Counted from the stretch's first letter, positions 1 through 9,642 are shown. The stretch is 20,372 bases of DNA from Cyclostephanos tholiformis (GCA_036939975.1 JALLPB010000202.1:1-20372); one strand, 5' to 3'. Notes: generated from the letters alone by a model not told the origin. Program-made: numbers and translations.

Positions 1-1390
1 TGATGTGGCATATAATTCAATAGGGGTGGCAAGCACTCCTGCAGACTTAGACTTGGCATTTGGAGAACCCAGCAGGGGAGTGGGCTCAAGATGGCAATGA
101 CAACAACTTTGTTGTTAACTGTAAACTGCCGGAATGTGCTGGGTGGGTGTTGTTGTGGCTGAGGTCTGTCTATGGAAGAGTTCAAAAAATGTTTCATTCC
201 AAATTTATTTGTCTGGAAGGAGTGTTCTTGAATTTGATTATTTTTTAAAAGTTTCAGGTTTTTGATTTTTTTAAATCCCTGGCACCTGCCAAAAGTTGTC
301 GCACAATGCAATTTGGCAAAACTGTGGCTGTTCCCGCCAGAAAGTTTTGAAACCTACCTGTTCCCAGCACCAAAAGTGAGGAGCAACATTACTCCCGCCA
401 AATTAATTTTTGAAAATGGCGGGTTGTTAACAAACTACCCGGTTTCTAAGTTGTAGATTTTGGTTTTAGATGCACGTCAGATCCTTACCCAATGTGCTGG
501 GGCACACAACACCTTCAAAGAGCCTGCTGGGGGCTGGGGGCATGGTGGGGTATTCTAAACTTGAAAGAACCATTGATCACAAGAGTGACTATACAGGTAA
601 GACAAGAATATCAAGGTGATGTAGGGGAGATAATTTTGGCCATTTTTAGTGATAAAATGAGGTACACAAAAATCCCTTTTTCATGAAAAACCTTTGCAAT
701 GATCTTCGGAATGTCACTGTGTGGGGTATGGCATGAGTCCTTGGATAGAGAAAAAACAAGGGTGGGACTTGGAATTTGAGAAGAGCTATATCATGGTATT
801 TATCAGTTTTTTCCTATTTTTTTAGCAGTGCATACGGCTCAAGAAATTATAGAAGAACATCAAATGTCACCCCCTGGTAATTCACAAAGCACGTGGATGA
901 TTACTGGAAAAAGGGGGGGAGGTTTATGCATTAGTTTCAACTATTATCCAGCTCACCTATTAAGCCTCATCTTCAATGCGGCATGGCATGCTATATCTCT
1001 ACCAAATGATAGGCAAGAAACAATGAGGAGCGGTCACTAAGACTTAAATCGATCCACTAATTGTCACGGATAATACGATTATAATTCATTTAAAGTTGCT
1101 TCTTCTTTTTTGTGTACCTTCCCATTTGCTGGCAATTGATTGTGGTGATAATGGTGGCTTTCAGCGGCCCCCACAAAAAAGTGATTTCTACTGTCACAGA
1201 CTTTCACAATCGCGTGTGTTTCGGAAATCGCTAGTATCTTGGTAATGCCTTGATCAGTCGTCATCACAAAATAATACAGCAAATTTGTCGCAACTCTTCA
1301 ATACTATGCGACCGCGGTTGTCACTCAAGGAACAGCGTACCATAAAGGAGCGCCCTCCGCATAGTACCGAATCATCTTGATCATAATCGG
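1..1390. other. Left flank, no gene recognised
   Basis: This stretch is AT-richer than the rest. Its open frames are short (60-70 codons), none resembles a known protein, and none can be joined by good splice sites into something recognisable. It holds three CCCGCCA/TGGCGGG motifs (333-339, 394-400, 417-423), the last two facing each other as an imperfect inverted repeat. A possible splice-acceptor-like tract ends near 827, but no supporting exon was found. The last roughly 300 bases must carry the 3' untranslated region of the RPC4 gene, which reads leftward and stops at 1391. Confidence 0.5.
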
Positions 1391-2917
1391 TCATGAAACC
1401 ACGAATGCACGTTCTATATCCGGCGTCACAACGATCGATTTGTCCACACACCCCAACGACACGAAAGTTGCATTGTCAGGATCGATGCACACCGCTTCCT
1501 GGCGAAAACCGCATTGCAGTCCCTCGTGGATGAGCAGACGAACCTTGAGAGCGATGTTGAGATGGCGCAAAGACAAAGTGTGAACGCAGCAAAAAATGAA
1601 ACTTGAGTGAGTTTAACGAAGTGGCGAATTTATTTTTCTTACCTCGTGACCATCACCTCCTCCACCAATAATGAGCTCTGTTTTTCCACTCTTACGAATC
1701 ACGATTTTGCCATATCTACCGGCGACGGCGTCTTTCAACGTATCATCATATCCCAACGGACCAGACGACGCGGTTGCCGATCCCAGAGATCCAGCCTCCA
1801 GGGCAGCACTAGTATCGGCGTGAGAGCCGCTCTCAACGAAGTCCGCCAAGTTGTCACCTTCGTCTAAGAATTCACTCTTTATGCGAGCCGCCCTCCTATT
1901 GGAGGCGTTTAACGATGAAGACGAGGCATCCATAAGCGGCAACCGCGTCGGGAACTTCATCAAGAACCACGAATCATTCTTCGCCTCCGCTTTATTATCC
2001 GATTCGTCCGAGGCGGACGTTAAGTCAAAAAATGGTGATTGCAACGGGGGATCGCTCATTTTGGAAGGAGACGCTGTCGCTGCCAAACCCAAGGACGACG
2101 ATGTCGCATGGGGTTCGGGATAGAATTCCTCCTGGCAGTCGTACATGGTCCGTCGATGAGAAGAGCTGGGGAACGGCAGCTGCGTAGGAAGCATGCCGTC
2201 TCCTCTTCCCCCTCCTCCCTCATTCTTCCCCCCCCGCTTCGCTATCCGCTCCTCAGCGCTGGAATCCGAATCGTACATGAACGCATCCAAAACTCCGTCG
2301 CGACGATCGCCATAATCTTCGTTCCGATTGTCCTCGTCATCGAATGGGCCGGGCATACCGTCGTTCCTATTCTTGGACCTCGACGGGCCGTCGTTAGGCT
2401 CTCTCCCCCCTCCCTTCCTGGCATTTCCCACCCCGCCATCGCCGAAGTCATCGCCGTTCAAGTCAAGGATCTCGGCGACTATGAATTCCTCCCCCTCGCC
2501 GGCCCTCGCCCGCATGGCCGCGGCGATGGATTCCACCGCCGATCCTCGCGACGCCACCCCGCCGCCGCCGCCGCCGCTTCCCCCGCGGGCTCCCGCGGCC
2601 CGCGACGATGACGACGACGACGCGGAGGCCTCGCCACCGCCGCGCTTGGCGGCCTCTCCGGTGAAAAATGCCTGTCCGGCGGGTACGACGAATCGACCGC
2701 CACCCCTCCCCCCCCTCCCGCCGCCGCCGCCCCCCGCGGCCAGACCGCGACCTCGACCTCGACCACCGCGGGAGGGAGGGGCGACCGTCGCCGTCGTCGC
2801 CGCGGCCGCCGCGGCCGTCGCGGCCGTCGCGGGGGGGGGGGGCGCATCCGGCCTCTTCGCCGGGCGCATTAGAGGCTTGAATTTCCCGGCCTGGGACGGA
2901 GGCTTCTTCGGCGGCAT
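1391..2917 (-). CDS. RPC4: DNA-directed RNA polymerase III subunit RPC4 (C53/POLR3D family)
   Basis: Two exons: 2917-1643 (425 codons) and 1543-1391 (50 codons plus stop), giving 475 residues. The 99-nt intron 1544-1642 starts GTAAGA after a GAG codon and ends CTCAAG; both sides are phase 0. Family knowledge: RPC4 pairs with RPC5 on the Pol III lobe and acts in initiation and termination of tRNA, 5S and U6 transcription in the nucleus. Seen in the sequence: a basic, Ala/Pro/Arg-Gly-rich N-terminus (about residues 1-75), the conserved patch RFVVPAGQAFFTG, an acidic low-complexity middle, and the C-terminal RPC4 fold starting GKIVIRKSGKTELIIGG near residue 403. Exon 2 completes that fold with ECGFRQEAV-like and DKSIVVTPDIE segments matching the family's LVCSPDFE ending. 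Without splicing the frame stops nine codons into the intron. The N-terminal coding region includes a C12 run (complement of G run 2831-2842). The ATG at 2917 opens MPPKKPPSQ and is the only sensible start. The 280-base gap to the divergent gene at 3198 must hold both promoters. Confidence 0.85.
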
Positions 2918-3197
2918 CGCGTGGACGGTAGAGAGAGATGGGACGTGTTGCGGGCCCTGTATAAATCTTTTCGAGGACGCGGTGATAGAAGATGATGATG
3001 AATGGAAAGGTTATGGGCAAAAAACATATGGATTCCTCGGCCGAAGCTTTCGGTCGCATGGTGTGGTCGGTGGGGCGGGGTCTCTCTCTCGAGGAGATCC
3101 CGCCGTTTCACTCTCTAGAGGTAGGTAGCGTAGGTAAAGTGTATAGTATGTTGTAGAGGTGGTAGCACGAAATATCTCTAGAGAGAGAGCGAGAACC

Positions 3198-4222
3198 ATG
3201 GACGAGGAGGACAGAAAGCCGCCCGCGCGACCCCCCCCACGTAGCAATGACGAACTCCTCCATCATAAGCGTCGGAAGGATAATATCGGCGGGGCCATCG
3301 TCGGAGAAAGTGGAGGGGGGGATATCTACGACGTCGCCGACCAATTAAATTTTCGTCCGGGCGATCGCTTCGAGGTCAAGTGGACCATCCTCGGACAGGA
3401 CGTAGACGACGACGCGGAGCGAGGAGGAGGGGGGGGGGGGGGGAGTGAGGATGCGAAGGATCACGAGGGATCTCACTTGGCATCTCCTCCCATCGTCGAC
3501 GACGGTAGGGACGACTATAGCGATGCGGGTGGCGTCACGGTGTGGTGGGAGGCAACGCTCGTCAAGAAGACCGACCGCTTGCACGATCTCACGCACGATC
3601 TCACGGACGAGGAGAGGAGGGGCGAGGGAATAACGACGACGACGAGCGTGAGGGTGCCGATCTACGAGCTGAATTACTCCCCCCTGGAAGGTAAGGAACG
3701 ATCGTTTTTCCCGATTTGGCCGACCAGCAATCCCCCCCCCCCCCCCCCCCCCCCCACTACATAATATGACGCCTTTCCCCACCTCTCCCACCAGAGTACG
3801 GATTCGACTCCCATTCCGTGGAGGACGTGGCATTCGTTTCCGACACGACGCTCCTTAATCTGTCGACGGACGAGGTCATGAAGTTCCGAAGGGCGGGCAT
3901 GCCGTCGCCACCGTCGTCTCCCGAGGTTGAGGCCGTCGAGGAGGAGCTGGATGGGATCGCCAGGGAATTCATCGGACAGGACGATATGATGAACTTCATG
4001 AATCGCATGATGCAGCGCGTCATGAAGAAAACTGGCATGGACCAGATGATGAAGGGCATGCCGGCGTCGCAGCAGCTGATCATGGCCGAACGCATACGCA
4101 AGGCGAAGGAGGGGATGCTCGACATGATAATGGAGGAGACGAGCAAGATGGGCACTGGCGAGAAGATCATTACCGAAGAGATCGTGCGTAGATGCATGGA
4201 ACGAATGAAGGGAGAATATTGA
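3198..4222 (+). CDS. Unrecognised protein: Tudor/Agenet-like N-terminal half, Met-rich C-terminus
   Basis: Two exons, 3198-3690 and 3795-4222, encode 306 residues. The 104-nt intron (GTAAGG...CACCAG, phase 1) restores the codon GAG across the junction (SPLE-EYGFDS). The start is the ATG in ACCATGG at 3198; the open frame upstream has only GTG. Seen: residues 51-65 (NFRPGDRFEVKWTIL), 116-124 (WWEATLVKK) and 151-200 (VPIYELNY ... VAFVSDTTLL) have the spacing of a small beta-barrel of Tudor/Agenet type, interrupted by a poly-Gly/Asp insertion (about 75-112). Residues about 225-306 are helical and very Met-rich (DDMMNFMNRMMQRVMKK), ending in Glu/Lys-rich helices. Family assignment is inference; Tudor-like domains often read methylated histones, but no aromatic cage can be assigned here. 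The intron contains C24. Exon 1 contains G15, so the frame depends on that run being right. An AATAAA lies 48 bases after the stop. Confidence 0.75.
3429..3443 (+). repeat. G15 homopolymer inside coding exon
   Basis: An uninterrupted run of 15 G encodes part of a poly-Gly loop in exon 1 of the unrecognised gene at 3198. The frame is sensible on both sides (KWTILGQ before, WWEATLVKK after), so the length as given is in frame. Any change not divisible by three would break the protein. Confidence 0.9.
3732..3755 (+). repeat. C24 homopolymer inside intron
   Basis: Twenty-four consecutive C on the sense strand in the 104-nt intron 3691-3794, between the donor and a pyrimidine-rich acceptor (CTCTCCCACCAG). 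It makes up almost a quarter of the intron. Confidence 0.9.
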
Positions 4223-4270
4223 TTTCTTTACGGCGAGAGTGGACTCGTTGGCGTGACCCAGTCGGCGTAT

Positions 4271-4276
4271 AATAAA
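4271..4276 (+). terminator. Candidate polyadenylation hexamer AATAAA
   Basis: AATAAA lies 48 bases downstream of the stop codon at 4220-4222, where a cleavage signal for the rightward gene would be expected. The 260-base gap to the convergent IMPACT stop at 4483 carries both 3' ends and shows no gene. Confidence 0.4.
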
Positions 4277-4482
4277 ACGACGATGCATCTTGTGGTGATG
4301 GGTTCGAGGTTTGATGATGACACCTGAATTAGTCTGGGGGCAAACTGGACACTTGCATATCGCAGCCTTCAGAGCAAACGAGGACTATGTATGAGGAAAT
4401 TATGCGCAATTTACTGATAGTGCAGATACCATGCGCTCGCGTCCGTGGTCTCCGATTATCAATAAATCCATCGGCCGTAACA

Positions 4483-5652
4483 TCAACCCTTAATGAACCC
4501 CCCCAGTTCCAGACCATCCCTAGCCACGCTTGCAATCCACTTGAACCTCGACGATCCCAGGCGAACCCCCCCGAACCACCTCGATACCACGACGAGGACG
4601 TTCTCGGCACGGGACACATCCAGGAGGGACGCGAGTTTGTTCCCCGACCCCCTCTCGCCATCGTCGTCGTTATCGCACACGAGCGTCCCGTCGTCCTTCC
4701 GACGAAAGCGATACGCGAACATGTTGTGCGCCGCCGTCTGGACCTTGCCGTCGTTGAATAGCAATTCCGCCAGGGCCCACTGTACCTGTTCGATGCAGTC
4801 CACCCGACACACGTGCGCGATCATGAGCTCGGCCGGACCGGACCTCGGGGGCTTGAAGGGGCGCGTTCGCGTGATATTGACACGATGCGCGGAGTTCGGG
4901 GATACGATGTCGGACGGGAAATGACGTATCGGCTGGCCGTACCTCGTCCCGTTCGGAGGCACGAACGTCCTCGTCCGACCGTCGACGACGTCTCCGAGCC
5001 TTCGCGTCGTTCGCGTCGGCCCGGTCGAGTCACCGCCGCCGCCACCATCGCCGCCGTCATTCGATGCGTCGTTCCTCGTCCCACCGGCCATTTCGGCCGA
5101 GCGACGACCGCCCCCCCCCCCTCCCCCGCGTGCGACGTCGAAGAAGGCGCACGTCATGTCCCCCCCCTCGAGTGTTTCGATGCATGCATCTCCCCACGCG
5201 ATCCCGATATCGCACCCGCATTCGTACATCTCCCCCAGCCTGCGCAGCAGATCGCGCATCGAATTCGGGTCCATCATGACGTTGTGCAATATAGGCTCGG
5301 GGGGGACGTCGCCCAGGGGGTACGACGACGATAATCGTATCTCGAGCGTTGGCTCGAGGCCGATGATGGACGCCGCTCCCCCGACGTCGTTGTTGAAATC
5401 ATCGTCCTTCCGTCCTCCCTCATCATGCCGTAGTCGTCGTCGTCGTCGTCGTCGAAGGCGGAGGTACCACGAACAATCGTTCGGGGGTGGCGGCGGTCGT
5501 TGCGCTCCCACGATGACCGCCCCCGACGACGACGACAAAAACGACGATGCGGGATCATCACTAACGATGAGATCGTCTCCGTAGTATGCCCTGAGCGCCT
5601 CGAGCTCCTCGGCGCGTCGTTGTTGGATATCACCTCCTCCCTCCTCCTCCAT
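4483..5652 (-). CDS. IMPACT/YIH1 family protein (RWD plus UPF0029), predicted GCN1-binding regulator of GCN2
   Basis: A single exon of 389 residues. Family knowledge: IMPACT (yeast YIH1) binds GCN1 through its RWD domain and damps activation of the eIF2-alpha kinase GCN2, tuning translation during amino-acid stress in the cytosol. Seen: an N-terminal RWD domain, about residues 10-162, beginning RAEELEALRAYYGDDLIV and containing YPLGDVPPEPI. It is interrupted at about 35-95 by Ser, Pro and a poly-Arg stretch. A Gly/Asp-rich linker (about 172-220) follows, then the UPF0029/IMPACT-N domain, about 245-389, with AHVCRVD, AYRF, DNDDDGE and the signature RWFGGVRLG (358-366). The order and spacing fit the family; the extra length (animal proteins are near 320) comes from the low-complexity insertions. 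The ATG at 5652 gives a complete RWD start. It is divergent from CLN3, with only 108 bases between the start codons. Confidence 0.9.
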   Translation of the reverse strand: MEEEGGGDIQQRRAEELEALRAYYGDDLIVSDDPASSFLSSSSGAVIVGAQRPPPPPNDCSWYLRLRRRRRRRLRHDEGGRKDDDFNNDVGGAASIIGLEPTLEIRLSSSYPLGDVPPEPILHNVMMDPNSMRDLLRRLGEMYECGCDIGIAWGDACIETLEGGDMTCAFFDVARGGGGGGGRRSAEMAGGTRNDASNDGGDGGGGGDSTGPTRTTRRLGDVVDGRTRTFVPPNGTRYGQPIRHFPSDIVSPNSAHRVNITRTRPFKPPRSGPAELMIAHVCRVDCIEQVQWALAELLFNDGKVQTAAHNMFAYRFRRKDDGTLVCDNDDDGERGSGNKLASLLDVSRAENVLVVVSRWFGGVRLGSSRFKWIASVARDGLELGGFIKG

Positions 5653-5710
5653 CTTCCACTATCTCTCCAACAATCCCTCTCAACCAAGTTCCAACAGGTA
5701 GTATTCTGAT

Positions 5711-5735
5711 ACGTATGTGTACGTACGTACGTACG
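5711..5735. promoter_or_regulatory. ACGT/TACGTA repeat in the divergent IMPACT-CLN3 promoter
   Basis: The 108-base gap between the two divergent start codons contains ACGTATGT followed by four and a quarter GTAC units (5719-5735), so TACGTA palindromes recur every four bases. ACGT is the core recognised by many bZIP factors (general knowledge). That it is bound here is inference; it could also be a plain microsatellite. Confidence 0.35.
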
Positions 5736-5760
5736 ATAAACAGGGCAGTATTATTATTAT

Positions 5761-7846
5761 ATGGCTATTATTATTTTACAACAACAAACACCACAACAAC
5801 TCGCGAGGGCGCGAGGAAGAGACGGGTGTGGTATGACCGGCTGCTCCCTCGACTCGACCTCGGCATCGAGGGCCGTTCGATCCTTCTGGTTCCTCGGACT
5901 ATTGAACAATTCGCCATGGGTGCTGATGCTCGCTTGTGCCACCGATATCTCGAGCGGCGGCGTCGCCCTGGTCGTAAGTCTTCCCCCCCCCCCCACCCCC
6001 CCACCCCCACCAAGTCATTCGTTCGCTTCTTCGTGTCATTGTCTCAATACATGATTTTTAACCGACCATTCATGGATATTTTTCCGTGTACGGTGATGAA
6101 AAAAAAAAAAAAAAAATCAGTTCATATCGAATATAATTCCCGGTCTGGTGAGTGCGAGGGACGATAATTAATATGTAATGCGCCGCATTCGAATTTTGTT
6201 CCGTTTCCACCCCTATCGGACGCGGGGAACTGATGGACGCGTCATGCATGTACTTCATGATAATGATGCAGATGGTGAAAATATCGGCCCCGTACTGGTT
6301 TCACCTGATATCGTACGAAACGCGCATATACACGACGAGCGTCGCGATGGGACTCGCGTGCTTCTTGGTCGGCCTGGGCGGACTGTTACGAGATGGCGAT
6401 GGAGGGGGTGCGAGGGATGGAGTCGAGGACGATCGGGGTGGTTTGGGCCTCGCTCTCGAATTGCTCGGCGTATCTTTCATGAGCTTCGCGTGCAGCTTGG
6501 GAGAGGTAAGACGAGTGACACGGGCTGATAGAATTCCGATCCAATCCTTATCAAAACTCAACCCCTCTGCTCTCTATCTTGTAGTCATCATTACTGGCTC
6601 TTGCGGGAAAATTCGACAGCATGGTCCTCCCCCCGATCGCTCCTCTTGAGTCATATCGGGTTATTTCCGAAGGGTCGATGGAATCTGCCAATATTATTTC
6701 TGGACGGAACTTCGGACATGAACATCGACTGGACGACGACGTGAATGAAATCGAATCGGAGTACGATGCGGGGAAACTAATGAAAAAAGTAGTCGCACAC
6801 CAAAGATCGTGCATCACAGCGTTCTCGTCGGGAACGGGACTCGCCGGGATCGTGGGATACGCGTACAAGGCGCTGTTTTCGAATGTCCTCGGTTGGGACC
6901 TGAGCGCCACGGTATGGAGTGCCATGGCATCATCGCTCGCGTATTCGTTCATATATCGCAGAGGTCTACACTGCACGGATAGCGGTACGGAGAGATTGGT
7001 ACAACTAGGAACCGGACCACCCGCCGCGATCCTAGAATCCTCATTGTTCGTTGACGAATATGCAATTCACGATCGACGCAGACACGGCCACGGTGGAGAG
7101 GACTCCGGTTCAGCCCTCGAGATGTCCAATACGGAAAACGTACACCTTCGGACGTTGCAGCGATTACGAACGGATTCGTCCGGCCCATCGCGCGTTGTCA
7201 CGGCATTCGACCGCCTTCGGATGGTTCTGTCCTTATGGCCATATACGATACCCCTGTTCACGGTTTATGCTGCGGAATACATGCTCCAAGCGGGCGTTTG
7301 GTCGGCGATGGGATTTCCGGTGACGAGCGCCGCCGCGAGGGCGCAATTTTACCATTACAGCAATTGGACGGTGAGTGGGCGTATGTATCATCATCGATCA
7401 CGCGGCGATGCGTAATTTTTTAACCTCCACGCGATCATCCGACGCTTATTCTTATCCCAAAGTACCAAGCCGGTGTGTTCGTATCGCGGTCGTCGGGGAC
7501 GTTGTGGACCGCCTCTCTTCCGATTCTTTGGTTAATGCCATTCCTCCAAGTTGTCAACCTTATCTTCTTCTGGTTGGACTCGTTGCATCGCTTTTGGTAC
7601 AACTACTCCCTCATCCTGCCATGCTTCGTCGCTGGTTTGCTCGGCGGTAGCGTATACGTCCAGGGATTTTCCAGAGTGAACATGGATATGCCCATCGAGA
7701 TCAAGGAGTTTGCCATCGCGAGTGTTGGCGTTGCGGATACCTTTGGCATTTTGGTTGCCGATGTTCTCTCGTTGTTCCTTCAAAGCTGCGTCTACGACAA
7801 ACACGGCATCGAAGGAGCGGTCGTTGATTGCCCTGTAAATATATAA
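5761..7846 (+). CDS. CLN3: CLN3/battenin family lysosomal/vacuolar membrane protein
   Basis: Five exons, all phase 0: 5761-5973, 6121-6147 (27-nt microexon), 6272-6505, 6585-7370 and 7463-7846. Introns are 147, 124, 79 and 92 nt, all GT-AG. They give 547 residues; human CLN3 has 438. Family knowledge: battenin is a multi-pass protein of the lysosome or vacuole related to the MFS fold, linked to organelle pH and glycerophosphodiester export. Seen: SFWFLGLLNNSPWVLMLACATDI (TM1), FISNIIPGL (microexon) leading into MVKISAPYWFHLI, SFACSLGE joined to SSLLALAGKFD, AFSSGTGLAGIVGY, WTYQAGVFVSRSSG, and GLLGGSVYVQGF with EIKEFAIASVGVADTFGILVA. These are the CLN3 blocks in the right order. Extra hydrophilic loops lie at about residues 181-226 and 288-363. 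The start is uncertain: ATG 5833 is in frame, trims 24 residues, and lies after a CAA-rich leader-like stretch. An AATAAA follows at 7910. Confidence 0.88.
5983..6011 (+). repeat. C-rich tract in CLN3 intron 1
   Basis: C12, C7 and C5 runs separated by single A bases, immediately after the intron 1 donor (GTAAGT at 5974). The same intron ends with an A18 run (6099-6116) directly in front of TCAG, so its acceptor lacks the usual pyrimidine tract. Confidence 0.85.
6121..6147 (+). other. CLN3: 27-nt microexon of CLN3
   Basis: The segment is flanked by TCAG on the left and GTGAGT on the right. It encodes nine residues, FISNIIPGL, in phase 0 on both sides. Joining exon 1 (ending GGVALV) through it to exon 3 (starting MVKISAPYWF) restores the continuous second transmembrane segment expected in CLN3. 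Skipping it keeps the frame but removes half of that helix. Confidence 0.8.
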
Positions 7847-7909
7847 ATACTATGTAGCGAAGTATAAAAGATATATCAGTTCATGTTTATGATCATGTTG
7901 AACCACTGA

Positions 7910-7915
7910 AATAAA
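7910..7915 (+). terminator. Candidate polyadenylation hexamer AATAAA (CLN3)
   Basis: AATAAA lies 64 bases after the CLN3 stop (7844-7846), just before the convergent 3' end of the leftward pseudogene block at 7963. Confidence 0.4.
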
Positions 7916-7962
7916 TCATAAGAGTCGCAGCACGCTATTTGAGTATAAGTTATATTTGATAA

Positions 7963-9165
7963 TTACAAACCATTTCCACACCACGAATCGAGGCAACTAT
8001 CAATCAATGCAGGACTGACAGTTTTGTCATCCATAAATAGATCAACAAACGCGATGCCCATGCCACCAAAGCCTGCAACGCCTTGTTTGTTTCCATCCAT
8101 GAACACACTGACGCCCTGACTAGAACAGTGAAATCGAAAAATTGTTCCCTTGGTTGCTTGGCCTCCCTTATCTTTCAACCCATCTATAGTTAAGCTCTCT
8201 AACTCTTTGACATCCGCTTGCAAGCCACCATACCGGGGATTTACGCCCTCCCCAATAGCGCCAGCGATGGTTTGGGCATCGGCCTTGAATACCATCTCCA
8301 AAACAAATGATGTTGTGATAGAATCGGGTCCGAAGTTACGAGCAGCATTCCACAATGCAGCTTGCGCATCTTTCTTCTGTCTCCGCGAATATCGAGACAG
8401 AACATCAATTACATGTGCAGAAGAATACATAGCAACCACGTACACATTCATATTGCCTTTTTGCGAACGCCAACCCCAACTAGGTACAAGCCATCCTCGA
8501 GCTTTGGATGAAATTCAACACCGGTGGCCTTGTCTCAAAGTAGCTTCATTTCTCATCTCAAATGCATTTCGTTGAGCCTCGGCAACTGCCCTCTCGGTTG
8601 CCTTCTCAGTTGCCTTTTCTACAGTCATATGTCGTTTCACATCATCGTCCTTCGTGTTTGCTTCTTCCTCCAATGCGGCCTCCTCCTCCACTGGGACTTG
8701 GGTTGCGACTTCATTGGTAGAATGTAATAAAGAATCAATTGCAGTTGAAACACCTCGTGCGCCACTCGAAAATTCTAATTCACTCAAAATGCCAACTGGC
8801 GTTGTATGTCGTCTGGCGATCTCTGCTTGAATCTCCGTCTCTAGTTGGCGTATTCTTGCTTCCACAGTCGTGACATTGAAAGTGTTAGGGTCGACCGCAT
8901 CTTCATCAGCGGATACTTCATCACCGGGAGATAATGCAAGAACCGCGATGTCGGATTCGTTATTGCCGATACCGATGTAACGATTTCGTCTTTTGTCGAT
9001 GGAGAAAACTCGATTACGTCACTGGGAGATGACTCAAGAGCCGCCACGTCAGTTTCACCGGCAACATCTAAAGATGAAGGTAGTAGTCCATCAACATTTA
9101 GCACCTTTGACGATACCAGATCTTCCAATGCAGGAACATTGTCAGCTGATGCTTAATCGCTTCAT
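7963..9165 (-). pseudogene. Chalcone-isomerase-like domain, copy 2, with acidic N-terminal linker; frameshifted
   Basis: An intact 162-codon piece (8451-7963) starts MNVYVVAMYSSAHVIDVLS and contains FVLEMVFKADAQTIAGAIGEGV and AFVDLFMDDKTVSP. This matches the beta-strand and helix pattern of the chalcone-isomerase-like fold (VYAVGLY ... DVYLG...VS); such proteins in algae are usually fatty-acid-binding-like rather than flavonoid enzymes (general knowledge). The missing first strands are present upstream in another frame (ATGVEFHPKLEDGLYLVGVG), one base out near the A5 run at 8458-8462. Further upstream comes a Glu/Ala-rich coiled-coil-like linker (VEARIRQLETEIQAEIARR; EKATEKATERAVAEAQ) whose frame breaks again near 8530 and near 8978, and twice near 9150-9165. 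At least five single-base shifts fall in about 1.2 kb. Decay is the simplest reading; local sequence error is the alternative, since neighbouring genes are clean. Confidence 0.65.
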
Positions 9166-9640
9166 CAATATGCGCAGAGAGAGCATGATTTGCTTACTTT
9201 CAGGATTATTTTGCTCTGGCATATTTGCAGTAGCGCTTTGTATCTCTCTGTTGCGTTGGATACAATTCTCAACGAGAGAGGGGCTCACGCTATTGGCGTC
9301 CATAAACACGTCAACAAATGAACTGCCTAAACCCTTGAACTTTGCTGCCCCTCGAAAGGCACTGTTGACATAAACACGCACCTCTTCATCTGTACAGTCG
9401 AATCGCAAAACATTCACATTTAGACCTTCCTCACTTTCAATCCTTCTACTATTAACGACCGAAGATACTTGACATCTGCATGTGGGCCTTGGTAATGAAG
9501 GTTCACGCTACTAGCAATGGCGTTGGCATCGGTTTCCGCATCTGCGGGTAGTATCATTTCTAGGACAAAGCACGAGCAAAAGATCTTTTCGTCGGCGATT
9601 ATTTTGCTTCTGTACCCATGGGAGAAATATATCTCGACTC
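9166..9640 (-). pseudogene. Chalcone-isomerase-like domain, copy 1, partial and frameshifted
   Basis: Pieces in two frames align with copy 2 along its length: FVLEMILPADAETDANAIA against FVLEMVFKADAQTIAGAIG, GPHADVKYLRSLIVEGLK against GLQADVKELESLTIDGLK, and AAKFKGLGSSFVDVFMDANS against VAGFGGMGIAFVDLFMDDKT. The break is a one-base shift near 9445, after which the frame resumes at GLNVNVLRFDCTDEEV. Copy 1 lacks the first strands (the NVYVVAMYSS equivalent); directly upstream is SET-domain sequence instead. A GTGAGT (9642) and a CCTAG acceptor (9560) could splice the SET frame straight into this copy. The two copies look like an old tandem or segmental duplication. Confidence 0.6.
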
Positions 9641-9642
9641 AC

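Noticed and set aside
2463..3059. Minus-strand Arg-rich frame of 198 codons overlapping the RPC4 start
   Set aside because: It is out of frame with RPC4 in the same region; its composition is the frame-shifted reading of Ala/Gly/Pro repeats.
2328..3128. Plus-strand 266-codon open frame rich in Pro/Ala opposite RPC4
   Set aside because: It is the complement of the GC-rich RPC4 exon, with only low-complexity composition and no domain. RPC4 on the other strand has conserved motifs.
3345..4288. Minus-strand open frames opposite the Tudor-like gene
   Set aside because: They cross the C24 intron and have no recognisable motif; the plus strand gives a better spliced gene with good start context.
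4290..4330. GGTTCGAGG resembling a tRNA B box
   Set aside because: No acceptor or anticodon stem can be drawn around it, and no A box is at the right distance. No tRNA gene was found in the window.
4813..5584. Plus-strand frames opposite IMPACT
   Set aside because: They are shadows of a strongly conserved minus-strand gene.
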